Shown: positions 54,101 to 63,800 of the stretch, in pieces
How the letters are laid out: every line of letters starts with the position of its first letter
How positions within the stretch are numbered: the stretch's first letter is position 1
DNA from: Anas platyrhynchos
Taxonomy: Eukaryota > Chordata > Aves > Anseriformes > Anatidae
NCBI RefSeq assembly: GCF_047663525.1
Contig: NC_092592.1
Location: forward strand, 26,965,001 to 27,029,000
Reading direction: 5' to 3'
DNA: 64,000 nt
Notes under the pieces: generated by a model
What the model was told of the DNA's origin: nothing
The model's database searches: none
Seen by the model: the letters and a program-made list of their open reading frames with translations, nothing else
Program-made: the position numbers and the translations under genes

Positions 54101-57100
54101 CTTCTCAAACGGACACGCTTAAGTCCATTCCTCTATCAAAAACCATCTTGTATTTTGACTGGCAAAAAAAAAATCCATGCATTTGCAAGTAGATCTACTG
54201 CTACAAATAAATTAATCTCTTCAGAATACTTCAGCAGATGGCTCCCCATCCTTTGAAGAACACATGTAATTGAATCTGATTGCTTGTAAAAGCAAGAATT
54301 AACATTGCTGAAAGGGGTGGGAGAGTAAGGGCAGTTTTCTTCCTTAAGCAGCTCTGCCAATAAGCCAGCCAGGGCCTCCAACTCTCATCCTGGAGTCCAG
54401 GACTTAGTTCCCTTTAAACACAGCTACCAGTCTCCTAAGTTACAGGCCATTCTGAGCAAATGAAATCCCAATAAAACACCAAAGATTATTTTTGAATTTG
54501 TTAGACTGAGTACCTACATACCACTCAAAGGTGAGAATTGGGTACAGAATCATCTAGGTTGGAAGAGACCTCCAAGATCACCTAGTCCAACCTCTGACCT
54601 AGCACTAACACCACTAGTAAGCTAATTATGTCACTAATCTAAGAGGGAGTACAGGTAGAGGTGTGCTCCTTGGAAAACACCAGCCACAGCTATGCAGTGT
54701 TACAAGTTCAGTGTCTGCGTTGCTCCCAGCTGCAACATCAGTGATGTGCCTTTTAATTCTGTAACTCACCACCACACAAGCAGAAACCCAATCATCCCAT
54801 CCTACTTGGTTCTCTTCCTAAAAAGGAGAAGGGATGCACATCAATAACAAAAATGCAGAATAGAGATTGAGGCATGGAAAACACAACTGCAACCACGTTA
54901 CATACAGGAACAGATGGGTTTTAACAGTTTTAGAAGCTTGAACCTGCAACTCCCTAAAAAGATGACCTAAAGGTCATCAACATCATTACAGATGTTGAAT
55001 GGAAGATATTTCAAACCAAACTGGTACCATTCCTAATTTATTTCAGTCCGTCAGCTAAAGACTGTCCATCACTGAGATAAATCAAGTTACAAACTTTTTT
55101 GTAACAATCAAGTCTTGAAGGTTTTATTTCAAATGATGATGTTAAACCCACGCTATTTGAAGACCCCCATAAGAGAGCCATATTTAACTTCATATTGCAT
55201 CTAATGACATCTGTGATGGCCAGCAATGAAGCCATTTAGCAGACCCACACAGGAAAGGAAGCACTCCCACCACGCCATCTCCCATAGCCAACACACGAAG
55301 CACTCACTAGGTCTCAAAGGAGCCATATTCCTCCCTCCCTCACTCCAAAAAAAAACACAACGGAACTGATCTAAAGGCTGGGGGTGGGCAGGAAGAGAGG
55401 AAAGAAAAATCCCATGTACTCCAAAGCAGCTCTGACAGCTCTGGGCCCAGCGTGAGGAGAATCACCAGGATTAACAGAGAAGCCACAAGTCTGATGGGAA
55501 TGGACTGGCTCACCCTTTTTTCCCCCCCATTCCTTCATCCTCGAGACAGCCAGTCATTATCTGGCCGTGCAGCAAGCAAGCCTGTGTACAGAGCTCTCTT
55601 TGCTGTCTCTGTTTATCAATCAGCTGTAAGAAAAATAGCTGAAAGAAGCACTTTTGGCTACCGAAGTGTAAAACAACAGGAATGGCTTGGGTTCTATTTA
55701 TAAAAACTATTCTACCAAGCCCACGGTGACTGACACTAACATTTACCTTTGTTAACTCACGTTTGTCTCTGGACAGCCCCAAATTCACAGCCTCCATCCC
55801 TTCACCTATTGCTTTTGCCTAACGATGCTGCACACCCCTGCTGCATTCCGTGTCATTCTGAGCACACAATCCTAAAATCTCTTTAGACCCTGATGCCAGA
55901 AACTGCTCCTTGAAGCAACACTGGATGGGACCACACCTGCATCTTTCTTTTGTCCATTTAAAAGATCCCAAACAGCAGTCTGCAACCAGGTGAGGAACCT
56001 TAACTACCTCTAGCATGAAGAACACATTTCCAGTGCTCAGTGGCATAAAGCCTAGCCCATTGCACTGAAAATATAAATAAACAGGGCCTATGAGGATGAT
56101 GAAGTCTTTTTAAAGATCCACCATACTTCATTAGATTCTCCCAGCCTACAACGAGGCTGACCAGCCCGTAATATTTATTTCTTAATAAATTCAACGTGAT
56201 AGCTAGAACCGTGCTAAACTCTGAATTTCACCTTTTTATGAGATGATTCAAGTCAAACAAGACAGGACTCCTAGCGTCACAAGTATACATAAAGCTTACC
56301 TGCTGTCAGTGTCAATGAAGAAGTATCACGCCTTACACCTGTTCTAAACGCAAGCATTCCTACCTCTCCTCCCAGTGCCTTAACAAACAGTGTGACACTA
56401 AAATAAGCTCAGACTGGCAACACAGCAAGTACCGGTGTCAACAAGGAGGTACTTCCTTCATGAACAAAGCTATGGTAGCTGCTGCAGAGGAAAGGGTGCT
56501 TGTGGTTCTTTTGTAAGCCTACAGAGAACCACTCTGCACAGCCTGTTACGCTGTGCAGGAAGTAGTAGTAGGGAAAACTTCTTTTGCTGGCACTCTTAAG
56601 ACAGATGACCCTTCCTGCTTGTGCTATAGAGCAATCATTATTTCAACACATGGGCCGAGCAACAATCATGTACAGCATGGTAACCTTTGTTTTATATACA
56701 GCCATAATCTGATTAAGAAAACAAACTAGAGGTGAAAATGTTGGCAAAGCTGACTTGTCCGCATTTAGGGTGAGACGTGGTTATAAACAAGCACAATAGA
56801 AAACCTGACATACACAGGAGCGCTTTAATAAAAGGATATGGCCCACAGGGAAAGAGATTCCAAGATACAGAACAAGACTCGAGGTTGTTAGAAGGGACCG
56901 TATTTCCATACTGAAGATAAGCCCAGGGTCTGGCTGTAGTAAACATATACAAGCCACAGCTTGGCTCCCTTGGGAAGAGTTGCATGATCACAATAAGATC
57001 ACTTACAAAGAACTCAAAATTCAACAATCCACAAAACAAATTAAAAAAATACAGAAAGAGCTACTACACATACACAAAAAAAAAAAAACAAACCACCACA

Positions 57101-57872
57101 CCTTCATCACATACCACAAAGGAAAAGTTGCAGACAAGAAGCAAGTCTCTTCATTAACTTGAATTATTTTAATTCAGAAAGCCTTTTTCCATAGGAGGGG
57201 AAAGGGGAAGGAGGTTGCAGGTTTTCTATGTTCAGTTAACTAGGAGCAGCAAACTCCCTCCCTTTGTCCCTCCCCTACAACTACTAGCTTCACACATCTG
57301 CATTGTTACCTTCACTTTTTCTCTTCTCAGGCAGCAGAAAAGACAATTTTCATCAAAAGACCAATCAGAAACACCTTCAGGCTCACAGTCTGTAAATCAG
57401 AGGAATAGCAGATTACTTCATATTCATAAACCGCGACACAACTGGAGCCAAAAGAGAAATGCCGAATTAAATACCTGTTTCACAACATTCTTGCCTGCAT
57501 TCTGAGGATGCAGGCTTCGTTTCAGCCATATTTCCAAATCCCCAGATTACCAAACTGTATACATTTTATCTCCGCACAACAAATATTTTTTTTCCCCGAG
57601 CACTGCCAAATACACTCCCAGCTACATAAAGATGAACGCACACTCATTAGTAATTTTAGCCAATATGAAACTAACTGTGAGCACTGCCTGGGGGAGGGGG
57701 AAAAAAGCACAAATCACCACGGTAACACACATTTTCTAGAGGCAGAGCTGGGGCTGCTTCTGTCATTAGAAATGCAGAACAAGATACAAACATAGAGATT
57801 GAATACCTTTAAACAAACTGAGATCTTTTAATAATCCAGGTCCAAACAGGCCTTCTAGAATACTTTCAAACC
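10678..57872 (-). CDS. LCOR: LCOR long isoform (PALI1, PRC2-associated), 5'-incomplete
   Basis: PALI1 is the vertebrate product made when LCOR N-terminal exons splice to the former C10orf12 exon; it binds and modulates Polycomb repressive complex 2 in the nucleus (established for mammals). Joined - strand coding exons: 57872-57807, 57389-57310, 48381-48249, 43770-43483, 40577-40484 and 15181-10678. All junctions are GT-AG and in phase. Exon 40484-40577 ends with GG, and T at 15181 completes a Gly codon leading into EDAAETIAIDSNNQ. This gives 1720 residues in the window. The first exon, expected to encode about 30 more residues ending HCV, is upstream. Parts in order: conserved N-terminal region, LxxLL box (43550-43564), CtBP motifs PLDLTVRK (43508-43531) and VLDLSTK (40552-40572), then a 1500-residue disordered, Ser- and later Lys-rich tail with conserved islands. 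The helix-turn-helix of short LCOR is skipped. Confidence 0.9.
17259..17318 (-). promoter_or_regulatory. Candidate internal promoter and first exon with strong donor
   Basis: On the - strand CTATAAATGC (TATA-like, 17312-17318) lies in a CpG-rich patch (about 17150-17400). About 24 bases on comes AAGATGGCTGCC (about 17286-17296), a YY1-like motif containing an ATG. The sequence then runs 36 bases to a strong donor, GGGCAG|GTAAGGGG, at 17259/17258. The ATG frame reads MAATPRSWDLGQ up to the donor. The patch sits 2.1 kb upstream of the PALI1 exon and could start a C10orf12-only transcript. Splicing to 15181 would meet a stop at once (phase 0 into phase 2), so translation would need an internal Met of the exon. 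Use of this site is unproven. Confidence 0.35.
19266..19310. repeat. Short imperfect tandem repeat
   Basis: The unit TGGGATCTGGGAAATG occurs at 19266-19281 and 19291-19306, separated by the partial unit TGGGAAATG, and followed by TGGG. This is a minor minisatellite-like element in the intron. Confidence 0.8.
24893..24916 (+). repeat. (CAG)8 trinucleotide repeat
   Basis: Eight uninterrupted CAG units lie in the long-form intron. An overlapping + strand open frame reads this as poly-Ala, but it has no other protein-like feature, so I treat it as a microsatellite. Confidence 0.9.
26230..26300 (+). mobile_element. CR1 LINE 3'-end fragment, sense
   Basis: GATGGACTCGATGAGCC...GTGGGTCCCTTCCACCTCGGGCTAT resembles the 3' terminus of chicken-type CR1 elements (GATGGACTCGATGATCC...GGGTCCCTTCCAACTC). 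It is short and diverged with no coding part left. Confidence 0.65.
28311..28316 (-). terminator. LCOR: Poly(A) signal AATAAA, likely end of short LCOR mRNA
   Basis: On the - strand TTCTAATAAATTTTG lies at the point where composition changes from AT-rich, UTR-like DNA (above 28310) to mixed intronic DNA. Sequence just past it on the - strand (TTGTGAAAAACTTG, then TCTTGTTTCT) is GU-rich. Many other AATAAA hexamers lie within the UTR (for example near 28998, 34030, 34770), so shorter 3' UTRs are likely too. Confidence 0.55.
29480..29550. repeat. AT-rich simple repeat with inverted symmetry
   Basis: A run of TATATA, TATAATATAATAC and ATTATATAATATAC words forms short dyads within the LCOR 3' UTR. 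It could fold into an AU hairpin in the RNA, or may just be an unstable microsatellite. Confidence 0.7.
36821..37790 (-). CDS. LCOR: LCOR terminal coding exon of the short form (psq helix-turn-helix)
   Basis: The acceptor is ATCCAATTAG ending at 37791; G at 37790 completes the Gly codon begun with GG in exon 40484-40577. It encodes RPGRPSQHHPEGLQSGDG, a Ser-rich central part, and a basic stretch PRKKRGRYRQYNSEILEEAI leading into the psq-type DNA-binding helix-turn-helix (SVSKAQSIYGIPHSTLEYKV). A nuclear localisation-like cluster KNPPKKKMKLMR follows. Stop TAG is at 36821-36823 after ANELKDE. Confidence 0.97.
36821..57872 (-). CDS. LCOR: LCOR short isoform, ligand-dependent nuclear receptor corepressor
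   Basis: LCOR binds agonist-bound nuclear receptors through an LxxLL box and represses by recruiting CtBP and histone deacetylases. Coding exons on the - strand: 57872-57807, 57389-57310, 48381-48249, 43770-43483, 40577-40484, then terminal 37790-36821. Starting at the internal Met at 43720-43718 (MQRMIRQFAAEY) the frame gives 433 residues, the length I recall for human LCOR; starting from the upstream exons gives an N-terminally extended form. The C-terminal psq-type helix-turn-helix lies at about 36945-37105. Near-identity to the human protein runs through the whole terminal exon, with scattered substitutions such as QHHPEG for QYRPDG. The upstream exons match the shared LCOR/LCORL N-terminus (GFESILEGLFGPGLLKDLSL). 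Confidence 0.95.
37791..40483 (-). other. LCOR: LCOR intron
   Basis: AT-rich intron between the CtBP-motif exon and the short-form terminal exon. T-rich tracts lie at about 37905-37960 and 38488-38500. I see no coding exon, RNA gene or recognisable repeat. Confidence 0.7.
40484..40577 (-). CDS. LCOR: LCOR exon with second CtBP motif; branch point of the two isoforms
   Basis: Acceptor TCTACAG ends at 40578; donor ATGG|GTAAGA is at 40484/40483. It encodes DGVLDLSTKKSPCAG, SLSHSPGCSS and PGNG. VLDLSTK (40552-40572) is a CtBP-binding motif. The exon ends with GG, and either G (37790) or T (15181) completes a glycine, so both terminal exons are read in frame. Confidence 0.95.
40578..43482 (-). 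other. LCOR: LCOR intron
   Basis: Intron between the two CtBP-motif exons. It has a T-run at about 41325-41342 and no supported exon. Open frames near 41530-42060 on both strands lack splice or domain support. Confidence 0.7.
43483..43770 (-). CDS. LCOR: LCOR exon with LxxLL box and first CtBP motif
   Basis: Acceptor TGTTTGCAG ends at 43771; donor ACAAG|GTAGGA is at 43483/43482. It encodes SPRVSDPNIPLVAREI, then the internal start Met at 43720-43718 used by the 433-residue form, then FAAEYTSKNSSTQ, the receptor-binding LSKLL (43550-43564) and the CtBP motif PLDLTVRK (43508-43531). It starts in phase 1 and ends in phase 1. Confidence 0.96.
43771..48248 (-). other. LCOR: LCOR intron, with a candidate alternative 3' exon
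   Basis: AT-rich intron of 4.5 kb. The only coding-like object is the 51-codon frame at 46802-46957, entered separately. A TA-rich tract lies at about 47042-47056. Confidence 0.65.
46802..46957 (-). other. Candidate alternative terminal exon (unconfirmed)
   Basis: A - strand frame of 51 codons ends at TAA (46802-46804). It contains CDLCAFHANG, YWKEN, LSLWSDTRNED and ends IEIASDD, which looks protein-like in composition. A possible acceptor, GAGCTTAAAG, would join the frame to the phase-1 donor at 48249 (G + TT giving Val). The polypyrimidine tract before it is weak, and a second frame over the same DNA is open too. I do not recognise the sequence. It may be a conserved non-coding element instead. 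Confidence 0.2.
48249..48381 (-). CDS. LCOR: LCOR N-terminal exon
   Basis: Acceptor CTTTGCAG ends at 48382; donor AAAAG|GTTGGT is at 48249/48248. It encodes EHLVSLDEPASEAGQEALLR, then KIIRFERQAEEFLNAVFYRK, in the helical N-terminal region shared by LCOR and LCORL. It begins in phase 0 and ends in phase 1. Confidence 0.95.
51955..52330 (-). mobile_element. Old, degraded CR1 LINE fragment, antisense
   Basis: Read on the + strand, GATGTCCAGCTGAGGCTTCAC and AGAATTTCCTCTCC, then CAGCTTGGCATCACC followed by AGTATTGAGTACTGAG, follow in order the antisense of avian CR1 (GTCCAGCTGAGGCCTCAC, ...CAGCTTGGTGTCATC, ...AGTACTGAG). Spacing and identity are poor, so this is an old copy with internal losses. 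Boundaries are approximate. Confidence 0.55.
54545..54625 (-). mobile_element. CR1 LINE 3'-end fragment, antisense
   Basis: AGAATCATCTAGGTTGGAAG followed by AGACCTCCAAGATCACCTAG and TCCAACC is the classical reverse complement of a CR1 3' end. It is truncated to the terminal part, as most avian CR1 copies are. Confidence 0.85.
57310..57389 (-). CDS. LCOR: LCOR N-terminal exon (Cys-rich)
   Basis: Acceptor GATTTACAG ends at 57390; donor GTGAAG|GTAACA is at 57310/57309. It encodes CEPEGVSDWSFDENCLFCCL followed by RREKVK. It is too short and in too AT-rich a context to be seen as a stand-alone open frame. It begins in phase 1 and ends in phase 0. Confidence 0.94.
57390..57806 (-). other. LCOR: LCOR intron
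   Basis: Short intron (417 bp) between two N-terminal exons, with nothing else visible in it. Confidence 0.85.
57807..57872 (-). CDS. LCOR: LCOR N-terminal exon, most upstream found in window
   Basis: Acceptor TTGCTTTTAG ends at 57873; donor TTTAAAG|GTATTC is at 57807/57806. It encodes GFESILEGLFGPGLLKDLSL followed by FK, a signature of the LCOR/LCORL N-terminus. The first Gly is completed by a base from the upstream exon (expected to encode up to HCV), which I could not find before 64000. Confidence 0.94.
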
Positions 57873-60800
57873 CTAAAAGCAAATAAAAGAATTGTTAGCT
57901 TTCTAGATTATGTACGTCACTCCAAGAATATTCACAATAGCAGTTCTATATTTATCTGTTCCAAGAAGAGAGCTCAACGTGTTTTCTCTTAGTATTACAA
58001 GATGCATGGGTCAATTATGATGACTGAACTACTGGCAAACCATAGCACAGCCTAGAGTCCACTGACTCCTGCACTTAGCTAGGTTAAAAACAAAGAACAG
58101 CATGACATTGAAATAAACCATTTTGAACAGAAAACAGCAAGTTTTAAGTCCTACAACGAGCTTCACAACACCAGGGAAGCGCTATATGAAAAAAAATCTC
58201 TGGCTTAAGCCTCCAAACTTAAATAAGGTACGCTTTTGCAATTAAAAACAAATACTAAGTAATAATAATAATGCATTCTTCCATCTCTGAGTGGCATTCA
58301 GTTACAGTTCTGAATTTCAGCAAACGTTAGAATCAATATTTTCTGAAGAGTTACAGGTTTGAAGAGAGAAAATTAAAAGGAAAGGGATTCAGCAATGCCG
58401 TGCCCCTAAGGAACCAAATTCTAATCACTACCCTGCTCATGTCATAGATCTGCATCTAAAATACACACTCTGATTTACTCCAGTGCCACGACTTATGCCG
58501 CACTTAAAAAATAAATCTAACCAATTTTATTTGATCCCAAACGAGGAAAAACCTCCACCAAAATTACTGCCATTATTTGGAAACGTTAAATCAATATTAC
58601 ACTAAACTCCTGCTGGCAGTAAAACCTACAGAGCTGTTAACTACCCGATACCGTGAGAAGCCAGGTTAACAAGAGGGAAAATGGAAAGTACAAAGATTAT
58701 TTTAAGGGGCACAGACAAAGTCCACCTGCTTATAAAAATGCATTCCCATTACAATTGGGATAAAACTCAACTGTCACTCGCTGCTTTTCCTTCTCCTCCC
58801 CCACCTCGCCTTCGCCTTGTAGGTTTAGTAACAGTTTGCATGTAGCTCAAGGCAGCTTCTCCTACTTGCCTGGATCTTTGCGAGGTAGAAGAAAAAGGGA
58901 TTTTTACCAAATGAAAATATGGCTTGAAATTTAGAGAAAAATGCTTGGGTGAATCAGAAACAGATAAAAGGGCAGTTTCAGGTGGTTTTACAGGGGTTTC
59001 TTAAGCTAAGTGATTGCATACTCTGAAGGAAATCAATTATTGCACTGCAAACATGCAATAATTGTAAAATAACTCTGCCAATATACAGACCTAATACCGC
59101 TGTTATTGCTTTTTTAGACAGCAGTCTTGTCTTCAAAGGGAAAGACAAGCAGCATTATACCCCTCTGGGTGTCAGCAAGAGTTTCGGTGCACTAACATCA
59201 CTGGATACGAGATGCAGGACCCTATAGAATTCGTAGCCTGCAATATCACCGCAGCAGCCAAAGCACTGCCAGAGAAATAACATCATCCTTGAACTAATGC
59301 CTATCTGAGGCTGACACTAAAAATCTAATCTCAGGAAGCACTGAATGGAGAACAAAAAAAGTGTGAAAGGCCGACGGTGAAACAGCAGCCAGGAGTAAAT
59401 AGAAACAGGGAAAATATCAGTAAACAAGGTGGAAAAGGAGAAAGCGGAAAAACATCCCGTTACACAGCACCTTGTCAGGCAGGGAAGAAGCACTGCCTCC
59501 AAAAAAAGCCAATTCAGGCTTCAGGAAGTGGCAGGAACAGTGGGAAAGGGCCGATCAACCTGACCTAGAAGAAAAATGGGGAGAATCAGGGTATTGACCC
59601 ATAGGTTTATAACGCTGACCTTTTTACGGGGAGCCACCCCTCAGATTTTCTACCTGAAATTCAGCTCTCAAGCAAAACAGCTAACCAACCTCATCCTTTC
59701 TCTCTTTGTCAAAAAACAGCGTATATATATATAAATAAATAAAAATTGAAAGAGCTCAGAAATTTTACTCAAACTCACCAGTCTTAAAATAGCAACTGCC
59801 AGTGACTCATGCCCCACGGTTTGCCATGCATGCAATTGCACACTGAAGTCCCTGCCAAGTTTTACAGCTTGGATATTGTACAATCATAGTTTGCTAGCCC
59901 ACTGTTCTCAGGGATGCTAATGCCACTCGGTTTTTATTAATATTAAATATTGGATTTAGCAGTTGCATAGCAACAGCAGAACATCTTATGTGCAATGCTT
60001 GACATTAAAAAAGGCAAATAAGGGAAGTATGAATGTATTCAAAAATTATACTAAAGACTGGTAAGAACTGCCACGAAACCAAGCCCTACTCCCCCTAAAT
60101 GCAAAATGCAATGCAGTAAAGACAATATGAGCCCTGCAATGTAATATTCAGTCATTTAGGACTCCAAAAGAGCAACTGTGTACTGTGTACATTTAATCAT
60201 GCATAATACATTGAAAACAAAATCTTGAAAAAGGAGCTGCCTACTTTTTATAGTATTTTTTCTCTCCATTGTCACTGCTCTTAGAAGCTTGAAAAGAACA
60301 TTTCTTTTCCCACCGATTGTCCTTTTCCCTTTGGCAGATGATATTTTCCTGCATTTCAAATGGAACAGAAATTAACATGGCTGCCTCTGCTAAATTCCTG
60401 TTTCTGTATTTCTTCTTCTGTATCTCAGTGTCTGACAGTTCGCAGCAGCTGAAGAGCAGGGCTAGTGGAAAAGTTGCAGGAACAACACAATTGGAAGAGA
60501 AAAAGGGAGGGAGATGCCAATATTTTAGAGGCTTCTCTTTTAGATATGTTCCTCACAATTGAAGTAGCCACACTGAACACTTACAATGTTACTGGTGACC
60601 TATAAAAGGGAAAAACATCTTTTGTTTTACATTAGTGTAAAAAATTTATAAGAAAAATTATTTTTCTAAAACAAAACATCTGCAAAAAGCTTAAAGAAAT
60701 CTCATCTCAGAAGGCTCTCCAGTAAAGGAGGAATAAGCAAAAAAAAAAAAAAAAACAAAAAACAGAAAGAACAAAGAAAATCCTTCGTACTGAAACAAGG

Positions 60801-63800
60801 GTGGAGTACATTCTTAAATTCACAGCTTGTTACATGTTATTTACTATTCCACAATTATTAGCTGCAGAAGTAAAGCAGCATTTAAGAAACATTATTCTCT
60901 AAAACATGCTCTGACAATCAGAATATGGATGTGCCATTTTTACACTTAAAAGTAACAAGTACGGAAATTCAAACAAAAAGACGAGTTGACCATTCAGTTT
61001 TCTGCAGGGCCAAATTTCACTACTTTTATCCCTGCATCAAAACCGTTTTATTTTCACCTTTTCTGGCATTTTCACCCTCCCTTCTGAAGCCAAATAAATC
61101 CATAAATATAAGCTTAACCTGTTAACCAACAAACTTCACCTAAAGATGGTTTAACTTCAAGCTTTACAATTTCCCACTTTTAAAAGCAGGAATGCAAGAT
61201 TTTCAGATGGGGGTGCCTTTCTGGACTGCCATTGACGCTGTTTGAAACACAAGACTCATGACAAATGTGTTTTTTCCCCCTGCAACAGCACAGCTCAAAC
61301 ATGTTCTTTAACACTTCCTACATAATTCAGCCCTAAATGCACGGCCAGTCAAAGCAGTAAGGCACGTAGCACTTACTGGAAGTCAAATCATTGAGGGTAG
61401 GAAGGAAAAGGGCTATAATCTGCCTTTACTATTTGATATTACATAGATTGTTAAAGAAGTCAAAGAAAAAGTTTAATACATACAGTCAGGGACCTGAAGG
61501 GGGAAATGAACACATACCTGTATCAACTCTTCAGGCCGGCTATTATCATTTTTAACCTGTGACTAGCAATTTGTAAGCTAGATCTCAGTCTACGTAACCA
61601 CTGCCCTGGCTAGTATTCAAGTGTAGTAGGTCTTCCAGTCCAATTCCTACTGGAAAATAAGGCAACTAATTCCTCAGCATTTATTTACAAGAAGCAGACC
61701 AACATACAGCAGCTTGCTCTTCAAAAGGGCAACTACAAAAAGCTGAAAGTTGAGTCAAATCGTTAAGACACCAGCCTCTTATATCTTCTGTAGAAATTCC
61801 TTAACTATTACCAACTTTTTACTAGATAACCCAATGCATCATGAAAAACCTGATCTGTTAATAAAAAATAACGATGTGGCAGTGAAAGCACAAAGAAGAG
61901 ATAACAATCCCCTGGAGCAGCCGCTGGATTCAGAGCAGAGACCAAGTCAAAACCCAGAAGCGTTCCAAAGGCCTAGGCAAAGTGATGCACGTGGTTTTAA
62001 GGTAAGCAAAGATGAAGCCAAAAAGAAGGCACTCGATATGTATATTAACTTTACAAGTCTATAAGAATACGGCAGTATGTTAACGAACTTTCAGTAGAAT
62101 GGCATACTACGCTATTTAACAAAAAAAATCTATGACAGTTATTTAATGTTCCTAAATTAATAGTCTTAAAATATTATGGAGATTATTTTAACTCTTATTT
62201 TTTTACTCAAAAAAGTATTTTCAGTAGTGTTTAATTCCATGAAGTCGTGGAATATTCAAAAGTCCCGGGGGACTGGAAAAAAGCTATCCCTCTGAAATAT
62301 CAAAACATTGAACAGATGAGTACTCAACTCAATAAAGGCTTCCGAAAACAATGGAACAGCTCAGAGAACTTGCCTACTGTGGAATTAACAGCAGAAAAAG
62401 TGTCAATCAACACGGACTTAAGAAAAATATTTAATTTGACTGTTATGAAACTGAAAAGTTTGATTAGCAATAACAGGTTTAATACAATATTTTCAGATAA
62501 GTGTACCACTTCTGGCCTGGTGCCACGTATTTTGACTAGAACCAGCCAAAAAAAATAAGAACGGGAATAAAAATTCAGCCCAATACGCACGAAACAGATT
62601 AGAATTGATTAAGTGACAGTTCCTGAAACATTAGCATCAATGGGGAAGCCACTGCCAGTGGGTACTGGCTCCTGGCCCCAGGCCATTGAAGGCTTCAGAC
62701 TTGGAGGAAAGCAGTGGGTAAGGCTGCAGGAGATACGAAGGCAGGAAGGGCAGCAAAGAGCAGAGGGGCCAGGTCGCTCGGGATGCTTAGCGCAGCAAAT
62801 GAAGCCAAACACTGCTTCAGGAGGCTGGCAGGGGAGGCTAGAGAAAGCCACAAAAGAAAACACATCTAGGAACAGGAAAAAGAGCTTCTCAAAGGCATCC
62901 CTTGAGCCAGTGGCTAAAACTGGAAGCTGGTCAGACTCAGCCAGATAGTTTGACAAGGGCACAACTGAAAACAGAAGCGCACCACCAGACCAGGCTGGGC
63001 TCTGATTCTCAAGAAGTTATTAGGGGAACTCGGGCTGGCCACCAGCACATTCTCCTCATCCTCTCCCCGGCTCTTACACCCACAAAATCAGGAGCCTCCT
63101 TACAGAGCAGGAGACAGCCACCGCCGTCCCATCAGGTTTTTATTGGATTTCTCATGCCTAGATTTTCTGGTCAAGATCGGATATATTTATCCACAGCTAT
63201 GGGATTTGAAGCAGGAATTAATTCAGAAAAATCCTGCAGCCTCTGTGTAACACGGGAATTCTGTCTCTTTTAGGACAAAAATCTATTAAACTTGAATGTT
63301 TCAGTCACAGGCATCTTAATAGAAAGGCAAGACCAAGCAACAAGGGAGGAAAAAAAGAGTCACAGGACAGTTATTAATATAAACCAAGTCTCAGGACATC
63401 CATGCAATTATACAAGTTGTGAACATTCTTTTATTCAAGCAGCAAAACAAAAGAGCTTATCTACCTACGATGAGAAATCTTTGAATGGTGCCAAGTTAGA
63501 TGACTACAGGTGAGAACAACTTCACCTCAGCTTCCTGGGGAACAAGTGCTGAAAATGCCCATCCTTTTTCCAAAGAGCTCATGCTCTTGTGAATGGAGCT
63601 CCACTGCTCAGGGGCTTATTGTAGCATCGCTGCTCCAGAGACAGCAGCAGCTTTGGTAAACACAGTGGCTGTCCAGGGACCGTAAATAGCAATAACCTGG
63701 TGCTATAGGATACAGACAAGCACGCGGAGAACAGCTACCTACTGAAGGACGGTGAGATAGGAACTGTTTAAAGCAAGAACAGGTGTAACCAAGTCCTATA

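Larger units (their letters stand above)
48382..57309 (-). other. LCOR: LCOR intron
   Basis: Large AT-rich intron of about 8.9 kb. Old CR1 remnants lie at about 51955-52330 and 54545-54625 (entered separately) and a 20-base T-run at about 49002-49021. No exon, tRNA or other gene is supported. Confidence 0.7.

Noticed and set aside
61750-62558. Two + strand frames of about 100 codons, possibly a transposon gene
   Set aside because: Only about 30 bases near 62250-62290 resemble CR1; the rest has no reverse-transcriptase or endonuclease motif.
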